Below the pieces are notes generated by a model. It was not told the DNA's origin. It saw nothing but the letters and a program-made list of their open reading frames with translations, and did not search any database. From positions 1 through 40,952 of the forward strand of contig BAXC01000038.1 in assembly GCA_001310375.1 (NCBI GenBank): a stretch of 40,952 bases of DNA, read 5' to 3'. This stretch comes from Bacillus sp. JCM 19041. GTDB taxonomy: Bacteria; Bacillota; Bacilli; Bacillales; Bacillaceae_D. Positions 28,006 through 36,983 of this stretch are shown piece by piece (position 1 is the first letter of the stretch; every line of letters begins with the position of its first letter). The position numbers and the translations under genes were made by a program.

Positions 28006-29157
28006 CTACTTACCACTCAGCGACACTCTGGTCTTTATGACGCCAAATGGGGTTGCGCCAATTATGCCTGTTTCAGCCATCCTCCGGACATGTTCTTCAT
28101 TGATTTCGATACCTAATCCAGGTTTATTTGGAATATCAACATACCCATCTTTGTATTTAAAAACGCTTCCATCTACCAAGTAATCAAGCAAGTCCGATCC
28201 TTGATTGTAATGAATGCCGAGGCTTTGTTCTTGAATAAATGCGTTATGGCATGTTGCATCAACTTGCAAACAAGCTGCTAAGGCGATTGGTCCAAGAGGA
28301 CAGTGTGGCGCTGCCGCCACATCAAAGGCTTCTGCCATCGAAAGGATCTTTTTGTTTTCAGTAATTCCCCCAGCATGAGATAAATCTGGTTGGATAATAT
28401 CGGCATAGCCGTCAGTAAGCAACTTCTTAAAATCCCACTTTGAATACATTCGTTCACCAGTTGCAATTGGTATAACTGTGTGGTTCGCAATTTCTCGTAA
28501 AGCTTCATTGTTCTCTGGCAAGACTGGCTCTTCGATAAACATTGGTCTAAATTGTTCTAATTCTTTCGCTAACATTTTTGCCATTGGCTTATGAACACGT
28601 CCATGAAAATCGATTCCAATACCTACATAAGGACCAACTGCATCACGAATCGCTGCCACATTCTCTAGCACCCGATCAATTTTTTCATACGAATCGATGT
28701 ACTGTAGTTCGTCTGTTGCATTCATCTTGACCGCAGTAAATCCTTGGTCGACAACCGATTTAGCTGCTGCCCCTACGTCAGATGGACGGTCACCACCTAC
28801 CCATGAATAGACTCGAATCGATTCGCGCGCTTTTCCTCCTAACAATTGGTGGATTGGCACGTTTAAATGCTTGCCTTTAATATCCCAAAGAGCTTGGTCA
28901 ATTCCCGAAATCGCACTCATTAATATTGGACCTCCGCGGTAAAAGCCACCGCGATACATCACATTCCAGTGATCTTCAATTTGAAGTGGGTCTTTTCCAA
29001 TCAAATATTCCATCAATTCATCCACTGCTGTCTTAACAGTCGCAGCACGTCCCTCGATTACCGGTTCTCCCCATCCGGTAATTCCTTCATCTGTTTCGAT
29101 TTTTAAGAATAGCCATCTTGGTTGAACCTGGAAAAGTTCATAATTCGTAATCTTCAT
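28006..29157 (-). CDS. dgoD: D-galactonate dehydratase (C-terminal frameshift)
   Basis: Enolase-superfamily (MR/MLE) acid-sugar dehydratase converting D-galactonate to 2-dehydro-3-deoxy-D-galactonate. Magnesium ligands lie in GIDFHGR, MFIEEP and ATGERMYS, and the catalytic histidine in [10 protein letters not shown]. Start at the ATG at 29157. The C-terminus as read ends RVSLSGK, but one missing C in GGC near 28067 would give [14 protein letters not shown] and end AEW at 28010, the signature tail of DgoD. Length is then 382-383 aa, exactly the family size. It is the fourth gene of the operon. Confidence 0.93.
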   Translation of the reverse strand: MKITNYELFQVQPRWLFLKIETDEGITGWGEPVIEGRAATVKTAVDELMEYLIGKDPLQIEDHWNVMYRGGFYRGGPILMSAISGIDQALWDIKGKHLNVPIHQLLGGKARESIRVYSWVGGDRPSDVGAAAKSVVDQGFTAVKMNATDELQYIDSYEKIDRVLENVAAIRDAVGPYVGIGIDFHGRVHKPMAKMLAKELEQFRPMFIEEPVLPENNEALREIANHTVIPIATGERMYSKWDFKKLLTDGYADIIQPDLSHAGGITENKKILSMAEAFDVAAAPHCPLGPIALAACLQVDATCHNAFIQEQSLGIHYNQGSDLLDYLVDGSVFKYKDGYVDIPNKPGLGIEINEEHVRRMAETGIIGATPFGVIKTRVSLSGK

Positions 29158-29214
29158 AAATAACCCACCCTTTATCATCATTTGTTTGACTTAGTAACAA
29201 CAAAGCTATGCTTA

Positions 29215-29841
29215 TTAGTTCGAAACCAAGTGAACAAAGGTTTGCGCTTTTGCCGTTAATTCTTTTAGAAACGTATCAGTCACTTCAGCTTTAGTGTTTA
29301 CTAGTGAACTTCCGATTCCAAATGCAGTGGCCCCTGCCTTTTGAAATTCAATGATGTTTGTTTCGTTTACACCACCAGTTGGAACTAAGGGAATATGAGG
29401 AAGTGGTCCTCGAATATCTTTGATGTATCCTGATCCAATGCTTGCTGGAAAGACCTTTATTAAGTCTGCACCGTGTTCATAAGCCGTTAAAATTTCTGTC
29501 GGAGTATACGCCCCTGGAATACTTACTTTGCCGTAACGTTTTGTCATTTTAATTGTTTCTGTATTTACAGTTGGCGATAGGATAAAATCCGCTCCCGCCT
29601 CAATTGCAGACCTTGCTGATTCTGGGTCCAAAACAGTCCCAGCGCCGATCTTTATTTTCCCTTCAAACGCTTCTGCCATTTGATTGATTCCTTCAATAGC
29701 ATCAGGAGAGTTTAACGTAACCTCAACTAATCGAATGCCTCCTTCTTTTAAAGAATTTCCAATAAGAAGTAGATCCTCTTTCTTTGCTCCTCTGATAATG
29801 GCTATAAGTTTATGTGTATGAATGGCTTCAAGTGTATTCAT
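29215..29841 (-). CDS. KDPG/KDPGal aldolase
   Basis: 208-aa class I aldolase of the Eda/DgoA family, cleaving 2-dehydro-3-deoxy-6-phosphogalactonate (or -gluconate) to pyruvate and glyceraldehyde-3-phosphate. Motifs: IAIIRG at the N-terminus, VEVTLNSPDA (the NSP triplet recalls DgoA), IGAGTVL, and the Schiff-base lysine in DLIKVFPAS, then PTGGVN. Start at 29841, with AAGGAGAG upstream; the earlier ATG at 29856 would put the ribosome site inside the gene. It follows kdgK by about 14 bases. Confidence 0.92.
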   Translation of the reverse strand: MNTLEAIHTHKLIAIIRGAKKEDLLLIGNSLKEGGIRLVEVTLNSPDAIEGINQMAEAFEGKIKIGAGTVLDPESARSAIEAGADFILSPTVNTETIKMTKRYGKVSIPGAYTPTEILTAYEHGADLIKVFPASIGSGYIKDIRGPLPHIPLVPTGGVNETNIIEFQKAGATAFGIGSSLVNTKAEVTDTFLKELTAKAQTFVHLVSN

Positions 29842-29855
29842 TATCAATCTCTCCT

Positions 29856-30809
29856 TCATCTGACAACATCATCATGTTCTTTTGCTTCCATATAGGTTTG
29901 CAATTGTTCTCTTGTTGGCAAACCTTCAATATCTCCATTTACTTGTGTTACTAGTGCACCGATTGCACACGCTCGTCTGACAGATTCTTCTAATGTTAAT
30001 TCATCTAGCAAGCCAGAAAGCAATCCTGCAGCAAACCCATCACCAGCTCCAATTGGATCAACAACATGAGGCACATGAAAAGGAGCTACATATCCACTTT
30101 CTTGTTCCTTCTCGTAATAAGCTCCTGCTTCTCCAAGCTTAATGACGACTGTGGTTGCACCAAGTTTTTTGCAGCACTCCGCGATCTCGACGTCATTAGA
30201 CGTTCCAAATAGAAAAGCCCCTTCCCCTTTGCCTGGCAACACGATATCCGATAAACCAATTAGTTGTTTAATTAAATCGATACCGCCATCATCATCTAGC
30301 AGTTTTTTACGAATATTCGGGTCAAATACAATAGGTATCCTCGCTTCTATTGCTTTGTGAATAATAGCAAATACTGTCTCCTCACATGACTTGCTTAAAG
30401 CCGGGGTAATACCAGTTAAATAGAAGTAGCGCACATCGGACAAGTTTACATCTTCAATATCTGTAGGCTTCATTTTGCTTGCAGCAGAGCCTTTTCGATA
30501 ATAGAAAACGGACGTTGTTTCCGCAGTTGTTTCCTCTTTTAAAAACAGTCCTGTGGGTGCACCTAAATCCCGCTTCACATACGCTGTATCTACTCCTTCA
30601 CCACGGACAGCGTTTACAATTTTAGCTCCTAACTCATCCTTGCCAACTCGACTAATCCAGCTCGTTTTATGACCAAGCTTTGTTAACCCAATTAACGTAT
30701 TCGTTTCAGCGCCAGCAATTCGTGCCGAGAAATCCGTCGCATACCTTAGCTGGCCATTTGTTTTAGGAGAGAATAAAACCATCGTCTCTCCAATGCTTAA
30801 AACGTCCAT
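29856..30809 (-). CDS. kdgK: 2-dehydro-3-deoxy-sugar-acid kinase (PfkB family)
   Basis: 317-aa ribokinase-family kinase phosphorylating 2-keto-3-deoxygluconate/galactonate. N-terminal VLSIGETMVLFSP, a substrate loop, and the PfkB signature DPIGAGDGFAAGLL with the catalytic aspartate near residue 252. Start at the ATG at 30809 behind GGAAGG. It sits between the kdgR and aldolase genes and supplies the aldolase substrate. Whether it prefers gluconate or galactonate derivatives is unresolved; the dgoD neighbour favours galactonate. Confidence 0.92.
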   Translation of the reverse strand: MDVLSIGETMVLFSPKTNGQLRYATDFSARIAGAETNTLIGLTKLGHKTSWISRVGKDELGAKIVNAVRGEGVDTAYVKRDLGAPTGLFLKEETTAETTSVFYYRKGSAASKMKPTDIEDVNLSDVRYFYLTGITPALSKSCEETVFAIIHKAIEARIPIVFDPNIRKKLLDDDGGIDLIKQLIGLSDIVLPGKGEGAFLFGTSNDVEIAECCKKLGATTVVIKLGEAGAYYEKEQESGYVAPFHVPHVVDPIGAGDGFAAGLLSGLLDELTLEESVRRACAIGALVTQVNGDIEGLPTREQLQTYMEAKEHDDVVR

Positions 30810-30810
30810 T

Positions 30811-31573
30811 TTAGACACCTTCCTTACGTACATATCCCAGCTTTGTTGAAATTGTGTCTGCTGTTTTTTTTCAGATGTTCTACAATGCGGCCTTCTTGTT
30901 TCAACATTCGCTCTTTCGGCCCTGCTACACTGATTGCCGCCTGCAACGTTCCCTCAACACCAAAAACAGGTGCTGCTAAACAATACAAGCCATCCTCATT
31001 TTCCTCGTCATCAATCGAATAGCCCTTCTGTGCATATCCTTGGAGCTTTTTTTCCAACTCAACCTTGCTTGTAATAGTCTGTTTTGTAATCGCCTTCAAT
31101 TTAACCAATTTCATATAATTCTTTCGTTCACTCTCTTGCATAAAAGCAAGAAACGCTTTGCCAAGACCTGTACAATATAGTGGCTTTTGTCCCCCTAAAT
31201 AAGCGGACGTCCGAATCGAACGATTGCTATCGATTTTCGCTACATACACAAGCTCTTGTTCAACGAGCACTGCCATAAATACGGTTTCTTCAACCGCTTT
31301 CATTAATTCCTTCAGAAAAGGAGTACCTAAAGATGAAATATCAAGCGATTCCATTGCGGCATTCCCGACTGGAATTAATTTAGGACCTAAAGTCAAACGA
31401 TTAAATTGATTAACAGACACATAATTCTCGTTTAACAACGTCTTCACTAAACCTGATGTACTACTTTGCGGCATATTAAGCGTTTCACTAATTTCCTTAA
31501 TCGTCAGCCCACTAATATTCGCGCTTAACAATTCAAAAATTCGCAAAACACGCTCTGCTGATTTTACTGACAT
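30811..31573 (-). CDS. IclR-family regulator of the galactonate operon (C-terminal frameshift)
   Basis: IclR/KdgR-type regulator of about 253 aa. The N-terminal winged helix (SAERVLRIFELL, LTIKEISETLNMPQSSTSGLVKTL) is followed by an IclR effector domain (YLGGQKPLYCTGLGKAFLA, GLYCLAAPVFG). The frame as read ends at 30824. Removing one base from an eight-base A run at 30864-30871 gives LKKTADTISTKLGYVRKEGV with a stop at 30811, one base before kdgK, a more typical IclR end. I prefer the start at 31573 because the 31588 ATG lies inside a palindrome. Confidence 0.88.
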
Positions 31574-31583
31574 AGACGCCCCC

Positions 31584-31597
31584 ATCACATATGTGAT
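31584..31597. promoter_or_regulatory. Palindromic operator at the kdgR promoter
   Basis: ATCACATATGTGAT is a perfect 14-bp palindrome 11 bases upstream of the likely kdgR start. A related half (GATCATATAC on the minus strand) occurs just upstream near 31607-31618. It is a plausible autoregulatory IclR site. Confidence 0.55.
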
Positions 31598-31772
31598 CTA
31601 AAATCTTGTATATGATCTATTTCTTCAGAAAACTTTATCATGCTTCATTCTAAATAACAACAATAAATGAAATCTTTCTACTAAAATTGCTACTGAAGCC
31701 TCATTACTTAAAAAACGTAACCTTTACAAATAGCTTAAATCGTTTTATTAACAAAAAGAGGGAGTGATGTCT

Positions 31773-31838
31773 ATGAGAAGAATCGTTATGAACGACCACA
31801 CAACATGTATCCATCATCCTCTACTTGCAAACGGTTAA
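31773..31838 (+). CDS. Leader peptide upstream of rsgA
   Basis: 21-codon ORF (starts MRRIVMNDHTTC, ends HHPLLANG) with a good ribosome site (GAGGGAG, eight bases before the ATG). It contains three histidines and two threonines in its second half. Its 3' part (31811-31819, 31826-31831) is complementary to the segment just before a T-run (31869-31889), so its translation could decide which RNA hairpin forms. No family recognised. Confidence 0.5.
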   Translation: MRRIVMNDHTTCIHHPLLANG

Positions 31839-31918
31839 CTACCTCTATTCTCACTAGTAGACAAATGCTTTTGCATGCGCGGATGATGGGTGATCCTTTC
31901 CGGGCTTTTTTTGTATAC
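31811..31918 (+). promoter_or_regulatory. Attenuator-like RNA before rsgA
   Basis: CCATCATCC (31811-31819, within the leader peptide gene) pairs with GGATGATGG (31881-31889), and TGCAAA with TTTGCA nearby. The alternative is a shorter hairpin GCGCGGA/TCCGGGC (about 31877-31905) followed by seven Ts, a terminator-like form. The shared GGATGATGG segment makes the two exclusive. Inferred by eye, without energy calculation. Confidence 0.45.
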
Positions 31919-31942
31919 ATTTATCTATTAGGAGGAACACAT

Positions 31943-33001
31943 TTGAACAAAACATGGAACGTCTTGGTTATAAAGAAGAACTAGCGTATGATGCGCTGAA
32001 GAAGCATTAGCACGTGTCATTTGTGAACAAAAAGGACATTATACGGTAGAAACAATTCGAGCTCAACTTCTGCTGCCACCATCCGGGGAAAGATGCGTCA
32101 TGAGGCATCAAACCGCCTTGATTATCCAGCCGTTGGTGATTGGGTCATTTTGACGAACCAAGTGCAATATGGACCTACGCTTATTAATGAAATACTACCG
32201 AGACTTACTGCAATTACACGGAAAGTTGCTGGCCTTAAGACAGATCCGCAAATCATCGCCGCGAACGTTACAAAAGTATTTATTATACTCGGAGCAAATG
32301 AGCCATTAAATAAACGAAAGCTAGAGCGGTATTTATCGGCTGTCTGGGATAGCGGAGCATCTCCAGTAGTAGTCTTATCGAAAGCAGACTTATCAACTGA
32401 TCCGAAGCTCCATAAAGAAGCAGCAGAACAAGCCGCACTAGGCGTATCCATTCTTCTATGGAGCGCGACTACGAAAGCTGGAATAAGCGACATAACCACT
32501 CACATATCTTCAGGAGACACCGTTGTGTTAATTGGTAGCTCCGGTGTTGGTAAATCCACTCTCATAAACGCCCTACTTCAAGAAGAAAAACAAAAAACAG
32601 GCTCCATTCGGGAACAAGACAAAAGAGGTCGACATACAGCTACCCACCGTGAACTGCTCTTTTTACCGGATGGAGGCGTAGTTATTGATACACCAGGCAT
32701 GCGCGAACTTCAGCTCTGGGCAGAGGAAGATCATGACACAAGTGACGGGACTTTCTCCGACATCGGTGCACTCACTTCTACTTGTCGTTTTAATGATTGC
32801 TCCCATAAATCCAAGCCAGGCTGCGCAATTATCCAAGCACTCAAAGACGGAAAGATTGAGCAAGGACGTTGGGATAGTTATTTAAAATTGCAACGAGAAT
32901 TCGCACACGCAGCGAGAAAACAAAATGCCAAACTAGCATCTGAACAGAAAAAACAATGGAAAACACAAACAAAAGCACATAGAAAGAAAAAAAGACAATA
33001 A
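31943..33001 (+). CDS. rsgA: Ribosome small-subunit GTPase A (three N-terminal frameshifts)
   Basis: RsgA/YjeQ/YloQ-type circularly permuted GTPase that acts in 30S subunit maturation. OB-fold N-terminal domain, G4 SKAD, G1 GSSGVGKSTLINALL, G3 DTPGMREL and the C-terminal zinc knuckle CRFNDCSHKSKPGC, with a basic tail. The open frame begins at 32093, but a TTG start at 31943 with GGAGG seven bases before fits. One base is missing near 31950, near 32001 and near 32068; restoring them gives LGYKEELAYDAL, KEALARVICEQKG and LSAATIRGKMRHE. The corrected length is about 353 aa. The short leader upstream and the lack of housekeeping partners suggest the second, regulated copy seen in some Bacillus, not the yloQ locus. 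Confidence 0.88.
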
Positions 33002-33006
33002 ATAAT

Positions 33007-33035
33007 AAAACCACAGCAGTCGCTGTGGTTTTAAA
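33007..33035. terminator. Terminator after rsgA
   Basis: AAAACCACAG and CTGTGGTTTT form a perfect 10-bp stem with a 6-base loop and terminal T/A tracts. Confidence 0.88.
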
Positions 33036-33229
33036 TTGATAAGAAATAGAAAAATCATTGATTCCATTTTCCAAAAAAGGAACAGCCATAAAGTAGTTAA
33101 TTAATCTAATAACAATAAAAAGACTTTAATATCCATTATCTAAGCAAAAACAGTTCCTCGTCTTTATCCTTATGGAAGGTTTATTGAGTAAAAGCGAGAT
33201 AAACGCCTGACCCTTTCCTATTAAACAAA
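33036..33229. other. Intergenic region, nothing recognised
   Basis: About 190 A/T-rich bases between two terminators. No ORF with a ribosome site or strong repeat was found. Confidence 0.5.
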
Positions 33230-33260
33230 AAAACAACCAACTTTATTCGTTGGTTGTTTT
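33230..33260 (-). terminator. Terminator overlapping the end of tetR
   Basis: AAAACAACCAAC and GTTGGTTGTTTT pair perfectly around a 7-base loop; the minus strand then has a T tract. The stop codon of the tetR gene lies in the loop. Confidence 0.85.
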
Positions 33261-33880
33261 ATGATCCAGTGCACCGTCCACCATTGGTAACATTAGCGTA
33301 TCAACAATACGTTCGACATACGCTCGATCGAAAGGCTTTCCAATTAAAAAGATACGATAGGTAATTAATGCTGGTCCAATATCGGCGAGTAAATCTAGTT
33401 CAGTAGATAGAAGCGAATGACCTTCCTTTAAAAAGGGTTTGACAATGGATTCAATCGTCGTGCGGTGACGTCGGTAGAAATCATTGTGAAGCCCTTTTTC
33501 TAGCTCCTGATTATGGGGCATCGCAGAACCGATCGCAGTCATCGCTTTTTGATGGCTTTTATTTTCACCTTGGAAAACAAGGGAGAGCATATCAATTAAC
33601 TGACCCCGTAATCCTTGGTTCGTATTAAGGTGTTCTTCTAATGTTTCAAACGGGCTAACAAACGAAGCCGCATCTATAATCAGTTCCGTTTTTGACGACC
33701 AACGTCTGTAGATCGTCGCTTTCCCCACTTTTGCCTTTGCCGCTACAGCATCAATTGTTAATGCATCGTATCCACTCTCTGCGAGCACCTCTAGCACAGT
33801 CGACAAAATCACTTCATTACGAGAAAGGTCCAAAGGGCGCCCCGTTTGCTTTCTTCTTGTTCTTCCTTTTGCGTAGACAT
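33243..33880 (-). CDS. TetR-family repressor (N-terminal frameshift)
   Basis: About 212 aa. TetR helix-turn-helix (ALTIDAVAAKAKVGKATIYRRWSSKTELI) near residues 40-70, then a TetR_C_33-like C-terminal domain. The frame open to 33899 has a poor start. An ATG at 33880 with AGAGGTG upstream reads MSTQKEEQEESKRG in another frame, and one G added to the G/C run at 33840-33843 joins it to GRPLDLSRN. That RGRP opening is usual for this family, so the true start is probably 33880. It is divergent from a drug efflux pump, its likely target. Confidence 0.87.
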
Positions 33881-33963
33881 AGGCTTTTGCACCTCTCATT
33901 TAACACGCTTTATTTCATTTTTTATTTTATCATTTACATCCTTTTTTTACAATTACGAAACTG

Positions 33964-33992
33964 TTGCGTTTCATATATCTTGGTGGTAAGAT
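33964..33992 (+). promoter_or_regulatory. Promoter of the efflux pump
   Basis: TTGCGT (33964-33969), 17-base spacer, TAAGAT (33987-33992). It is flanked by inverted repeats GAAAC-N6-GTTTC (about 33957-33972) and GAACG-ATCA-CGTTC (34002-34015), the latter over the expected start point. Confidence 0.65.
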
Positions 33993-34001
33993 AGTTTAGC
34001 T

Positions 34002-34015
34002 GAACGATCACGTTC
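34002..34015. promoter_or_regulatory. Candidate TetR operator
   Basis: GAACG and CGTTC are perfect 5-base arms around ATCA, 10 bases after the -10 box. A repressor here would block initiation of the pump gene. Confidence 0.5.
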
Positions 34016-34047
34016 CGTATATATATGTAAGGTTAGGAGGAACTCTT

Positions 34048-35509
34048 ATGGCTGTTATTGGAAATGGTGGCGGTGCAGCGGAGGAAACAAGTAGACCAGA
34101 TATTAATCCGATCCCCGTGCTAGCGTCTTACTATCAGGTGCATTTGTTGCGATTTTAAGTGAAACGATTTTAAACGTTGCACTAAATGCGATTATGAGCG
34201 ATTTTGGCGTTGCTTCAAGCACAGCGCAGTGGCTTGTAACAGGATATATGCTCGTCATCGGTACGTTAATACCGGTATCTGCTTACTTTATGCAACGATT
34301 TACGACTCGCCAGCTTTTTATTACCGCGATGTCTCTTTTTACGTTAGGAACACTTATTTCAGGGTTCAGCCCGGTCTTTAGCGTCTTGTTAATTGGTCGT
34401 TTAACCCAAGCTGTTGGAACAGCAATCATGATTCCGCTTTTAATAAACGTCATTCTATCAGTTATTCCTGTTGAACGTCGCGGTGCGGCAATGGGTATGG
34501 TTGGACTTGTTATTATGTTCGCCCCAGCGATTGGTCCCACGGTATCCGGTCTAATCGTTGAGAACTTCACGTGGCGTTGGTTATTTTACTTCATTCTCCC
34601 GATATCGTTAGGCTCGCTTTTCTTTGGGATGAAAGTGTTAACCAATATATCCGAAGTCTCAAAGCCAAAACTAGATATACTCTCGTTCGTCTTATCGACA
34701 CTTGGTTTTGGTGGAATTGTTTACGGATTTAGTGCTGCAGGAAAAGGAGATGCAAGCTTCACAGACCCACTCGTATTCTCTTTTCTACTCGTTGGCTTTA
34801 TTTCGTTAGGATTATTTAGCTGGAGACAATTGAAATTAGAATCACCTTTGCTAGATATTCGTGTTTTCCGTTACCCGATGTTCTTACTTGGATTACTCCT
34901 TGTTATGCTGGTAATGATGACAATGTTTGCGATGATGCTCGTTATGCCGATTTATATGCAAGGAGCTCTTTTATTTAGTGCCATTACAGCAGGGCTTATC
35001 ATGTTACCTGGTGGGTTATTAAATGGTGCCATGTCACCGATTATGGGTCGACTCTTTGATAAATTCGGACCTCGTCCCTTACTCATCCTGGTACGATTAT
35101 TCTTGCAGCGATTGTCTTTACGTATCGCTTCACCGTCCCTGGAGTTCCGATTTGGATTGTTATTGTCCAACAAGCGATCTTGATGATTGCTGTAGCAATG
35201 ATTATGATGCCAGCCCAAACTAACGGGCTTAATCAGATCCCAGAGAAGCTTTATCCACATGGTACGGCGATTATGAACACATTAATGCAAGTATCTGGTG
35301 CAATTGGCGCTGCCTTGTTTATTGCCGTAATGGAAAACGGACAGCAAGCCTATTTAAGCAACAATGGCATTGCCGATCCAACGCAAGCTCAGATGGCTGA
35401 GGCACTTACTTACGGTTCCCAGCAGAGCTTTTCTACTGGTTTCTATTTGGCACTAGCCGCAATTGTTCTTGCGCTCTTTGTCCGTAGAAGCAGTATAAAG
35501 AATAAGTAA
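34048..35509 (+). CDS. DHA2-family MFS multidrug transporter (two frameshifts)
   Basis: Major facilitator with about 14 helices, EmrB/QacA-like, 487 aa when corrected. N-terminal frame from 34048 (AGGAGG) up to IPVLASYYQ; adding one G near 34123 gives PVLGVLLSGAFVAILSETILNVALN, the motif D1 region of DHA2. Further signatures: STAQWLVTGYMLVIG, motif GRLTQAVGTAIMIPL and motif C AIGPTVSGLIV. A second break near 35090 (one G missing in CTGGTACG) restores ILGTIILAAIVFTYRF. It is divergent from the TetR gene and followed by a strong terminator. Confidence 0.92.
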
Positions 35510-35511
35510 TT

Positions 35512-35548
35512 CATAAAACGATGTGTCTAAAAAGACACATCGTTTTTC
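35512..35548 (+). terminator. Terminator after the efflux pump
   Basis: AAAACGATGTGTCT and GACACATCGTTTTT pair with a short loop of A residues, ending in five Ts. Confidence 0.9.
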
Positions 35549-35619
35549 ATTTCCATAAAAGAAAACATTATTATATAATGTTTATAAATAAATAAACAAA
35601 AAGGTTGTGTGTTTACATC

Positions 35620-36369
35620 ATGTCAGATCAATCCTTTTGGGATGCTTCCATTGATGACTTAAAAAAGGGCTTTGTGATGAATGAAGAGCGAGACGCATAC
35701 GTCTGCTTATTATGCGGCAAGGAATACCCCCAAGGCATTATTTACCCAATTAACAATACACTGTTTGAAGCAAAAAAAGCGATTGCGTTTCATATTCGCG
35801 ACACCCACTCATCCACGTTCGATTACTTAATTGAAATGGATAAAAAATACACCGGGTTATCCGAACACCAAAGCGACATTTTAACGTATTTCAAACAAGG
35901 GTTGTCAGACAAAGAGATTGTGGAGATTGTTGGAGGTAGCGCTTCAACCATTCGAAACCATCGCTTCAAATTAAAGGAAAAAGAAAAGCAAGCGAAGATT
36001 TTCTTAACGCTAATGAGTCTTGCAAAAGAGACAGAAACAAAAAAAGAGGAGTCCTTTATCGACTTCCATAAAGGGGCGAGGATGATGGATGAACGGTATG
36101 CGATAACCGAGAAAGAACGAGAAAAAGTGATGATAACATACTTCACAGAAGGAAAGTTAAAATCATTCCCAAGTAAAGAAAAACGCAAACTTGTTGTTTT
36201 GCGCCATATCATTACATTGTTTGAAGCAGGGGAAAATTACTCTGAAAAAGAAGTAAATGAGCTCCTCAAAACGGTATTCTCCGATTTTGCGACGCTTAGA
36301 CGTTACCTAATTGAATATGGATTTATGGTTCGCGATAAAGAAGGGAAGGCTTATCGAAAAAACAGTTAA
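35620..36369 (+). CDS. DUF2087 regulator with LuxR-like HTH
   Basis: About 249 aa, three parts. N-terminal: zinc-finger-like pattern CLLCG followed by AFHIRDTH (Cys2-His2 spacing). Middle: HTH of the LuxR/GerE kind (LSEHQSDILTYFKQGLSDKEI, ASTIRNHRFKLKEKEKQA). C-terminal: DUF2087 (FPSKEKRKLVVLRHIITLF, YGFMVRDKEGKAYRK). Such proteins are presumed transcription regulators in Firmicutes, with unknown signal. I start at the ATG at 35620; a TTG at 35605 directly follows AAAGG and is less likely. It is alone in its transcription unit. Confidence 0.83.
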   Translation: MSDQSFWDASIDDLKKGFVMNEERDAYVCLLCGKEYPQGIIYPINNTLFEAKKAIAFHIRDTHSSTFDYLIEMDKKYTGLSEHQSDILTYFKQGLSDKEIVEIVGGSASTIRNHRFKLKEKEKQAKIFLTLMSLAKETETKKEESFIDFHKGARMMDERYAITEKEREKVMITYFTEGKLKSFPSKEKRKLVVLRHIITLFEAGENYSEKEVNELLKTVFSDFATLRRYLIEYGFMVRDKEGKAYRKNS

Positions 36370-36374
36370 GGCAA

Positions 36375-36443
36375 TTAGAAATAGTGCACGATTGCGAGGA
36401 TAATGAGCAAGGCAATAATGATATTTCGTAACATGTTGAACAT
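36375..36443 (-). CDS. Putative 22-aa hydrophobic microprotein
   Basis: Short ORF, MFNMLRNIIIALLIILAIV then HYF, one continuous membrane helix with a basic residue near the start. A weak ribosome site (GGTGA) precedes it. It lies between the DUF2087 gene and a terminator-like stem at about 36462-36510. Size and make-up fit small Bacillus membrane peptides, but no homologue was checked. Confidence 0.35.
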   Translation of the reverse strand: MFNMLRNIIIALLIILAIVHYF

Positions 36444-36461
36444 TTTCACCAGCCTTTTTTA

Positions 36462-36511
36462 AAAACCAAAAAACCAGGTCTACTTATCACTAGTTAGAGC
36501 TGGTTTTTCAT
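36462..36511. terminator. Terminator-like stem at the end of doxX
   Basis: AAACCAGGTCT and AGAGCTGGTTT are near-complementary and followed by TTT; on the minus strand an A-rich tract follows. It overlaps the last codons of the DoxX gene. Confidence 0.5.
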
Positions 36512-36850
36512 CATTTTTATGATTAGCTAGTTTTAAAACGCCTACGATTAACGGGATCTGTAGCGGTAACCTTAACCATAATAAAAACGCAGGAACTTTC
36601 TTCCCATTAATATAAACATTATCTAAGTAAACAAGAATCATAAACAGTGCTAGTAGCTTTCCCGTAAGCGACTGCCCTTTGCGGACCCATAACAGAATAG
36701 CAAATAAACACTCTGCACACCAGTTACCAAAACAGCAGCTTTGCGGAAAGGAAATGCTTTCGGAATCATTCGTCTTAACACCTTTTCATAAGTGAAATGT
36801 AGCGTTCCAATACCAATAAGCATAATTGAAGAAAAGATGCGTACTTGCAA
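36480..36850 (-). CDS. DoxX-like small membrane protein (frameshifted)
   Basis: About 123 aa with three to four helices. The first frame (TTG at 36850, SD GGGGGG) reads RIFSSIMLIGIGTLHFTYEK to AAVLVTG. After a one-base loss near 36716-36722 it continues AECLFAILLWVRKGQSLTGK, LALFMILVYLDNVYINGKKV and LRLPLQIPLIVGVLKLA, ending TSDK at 36480. The helix-HFTYEK start and paired transmembrane segments resemble the DoxX family. Function unknown. Confidence 0.75.
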
Positions 36851-36983
36851 TAGATTCCCCCCTTGCCCGCTTCATTAAAGCTAAAAGTTCCCCAAATTCC
36901 GTCTATAGAAACTTGAATGTATTCCTTTTTTTAATCGGCGCTGGCGCCACCCGGCTTTCTTCTTGAATCTCCGCTGTCGCTCT

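Noticed and set aside
36930..36965. GGCGC/GCGCC stem as a terminator
   Set aside because: It is followed by A, not T, on the minus strand and by mixed sequence on the plus strand, so no terminator function is supported.
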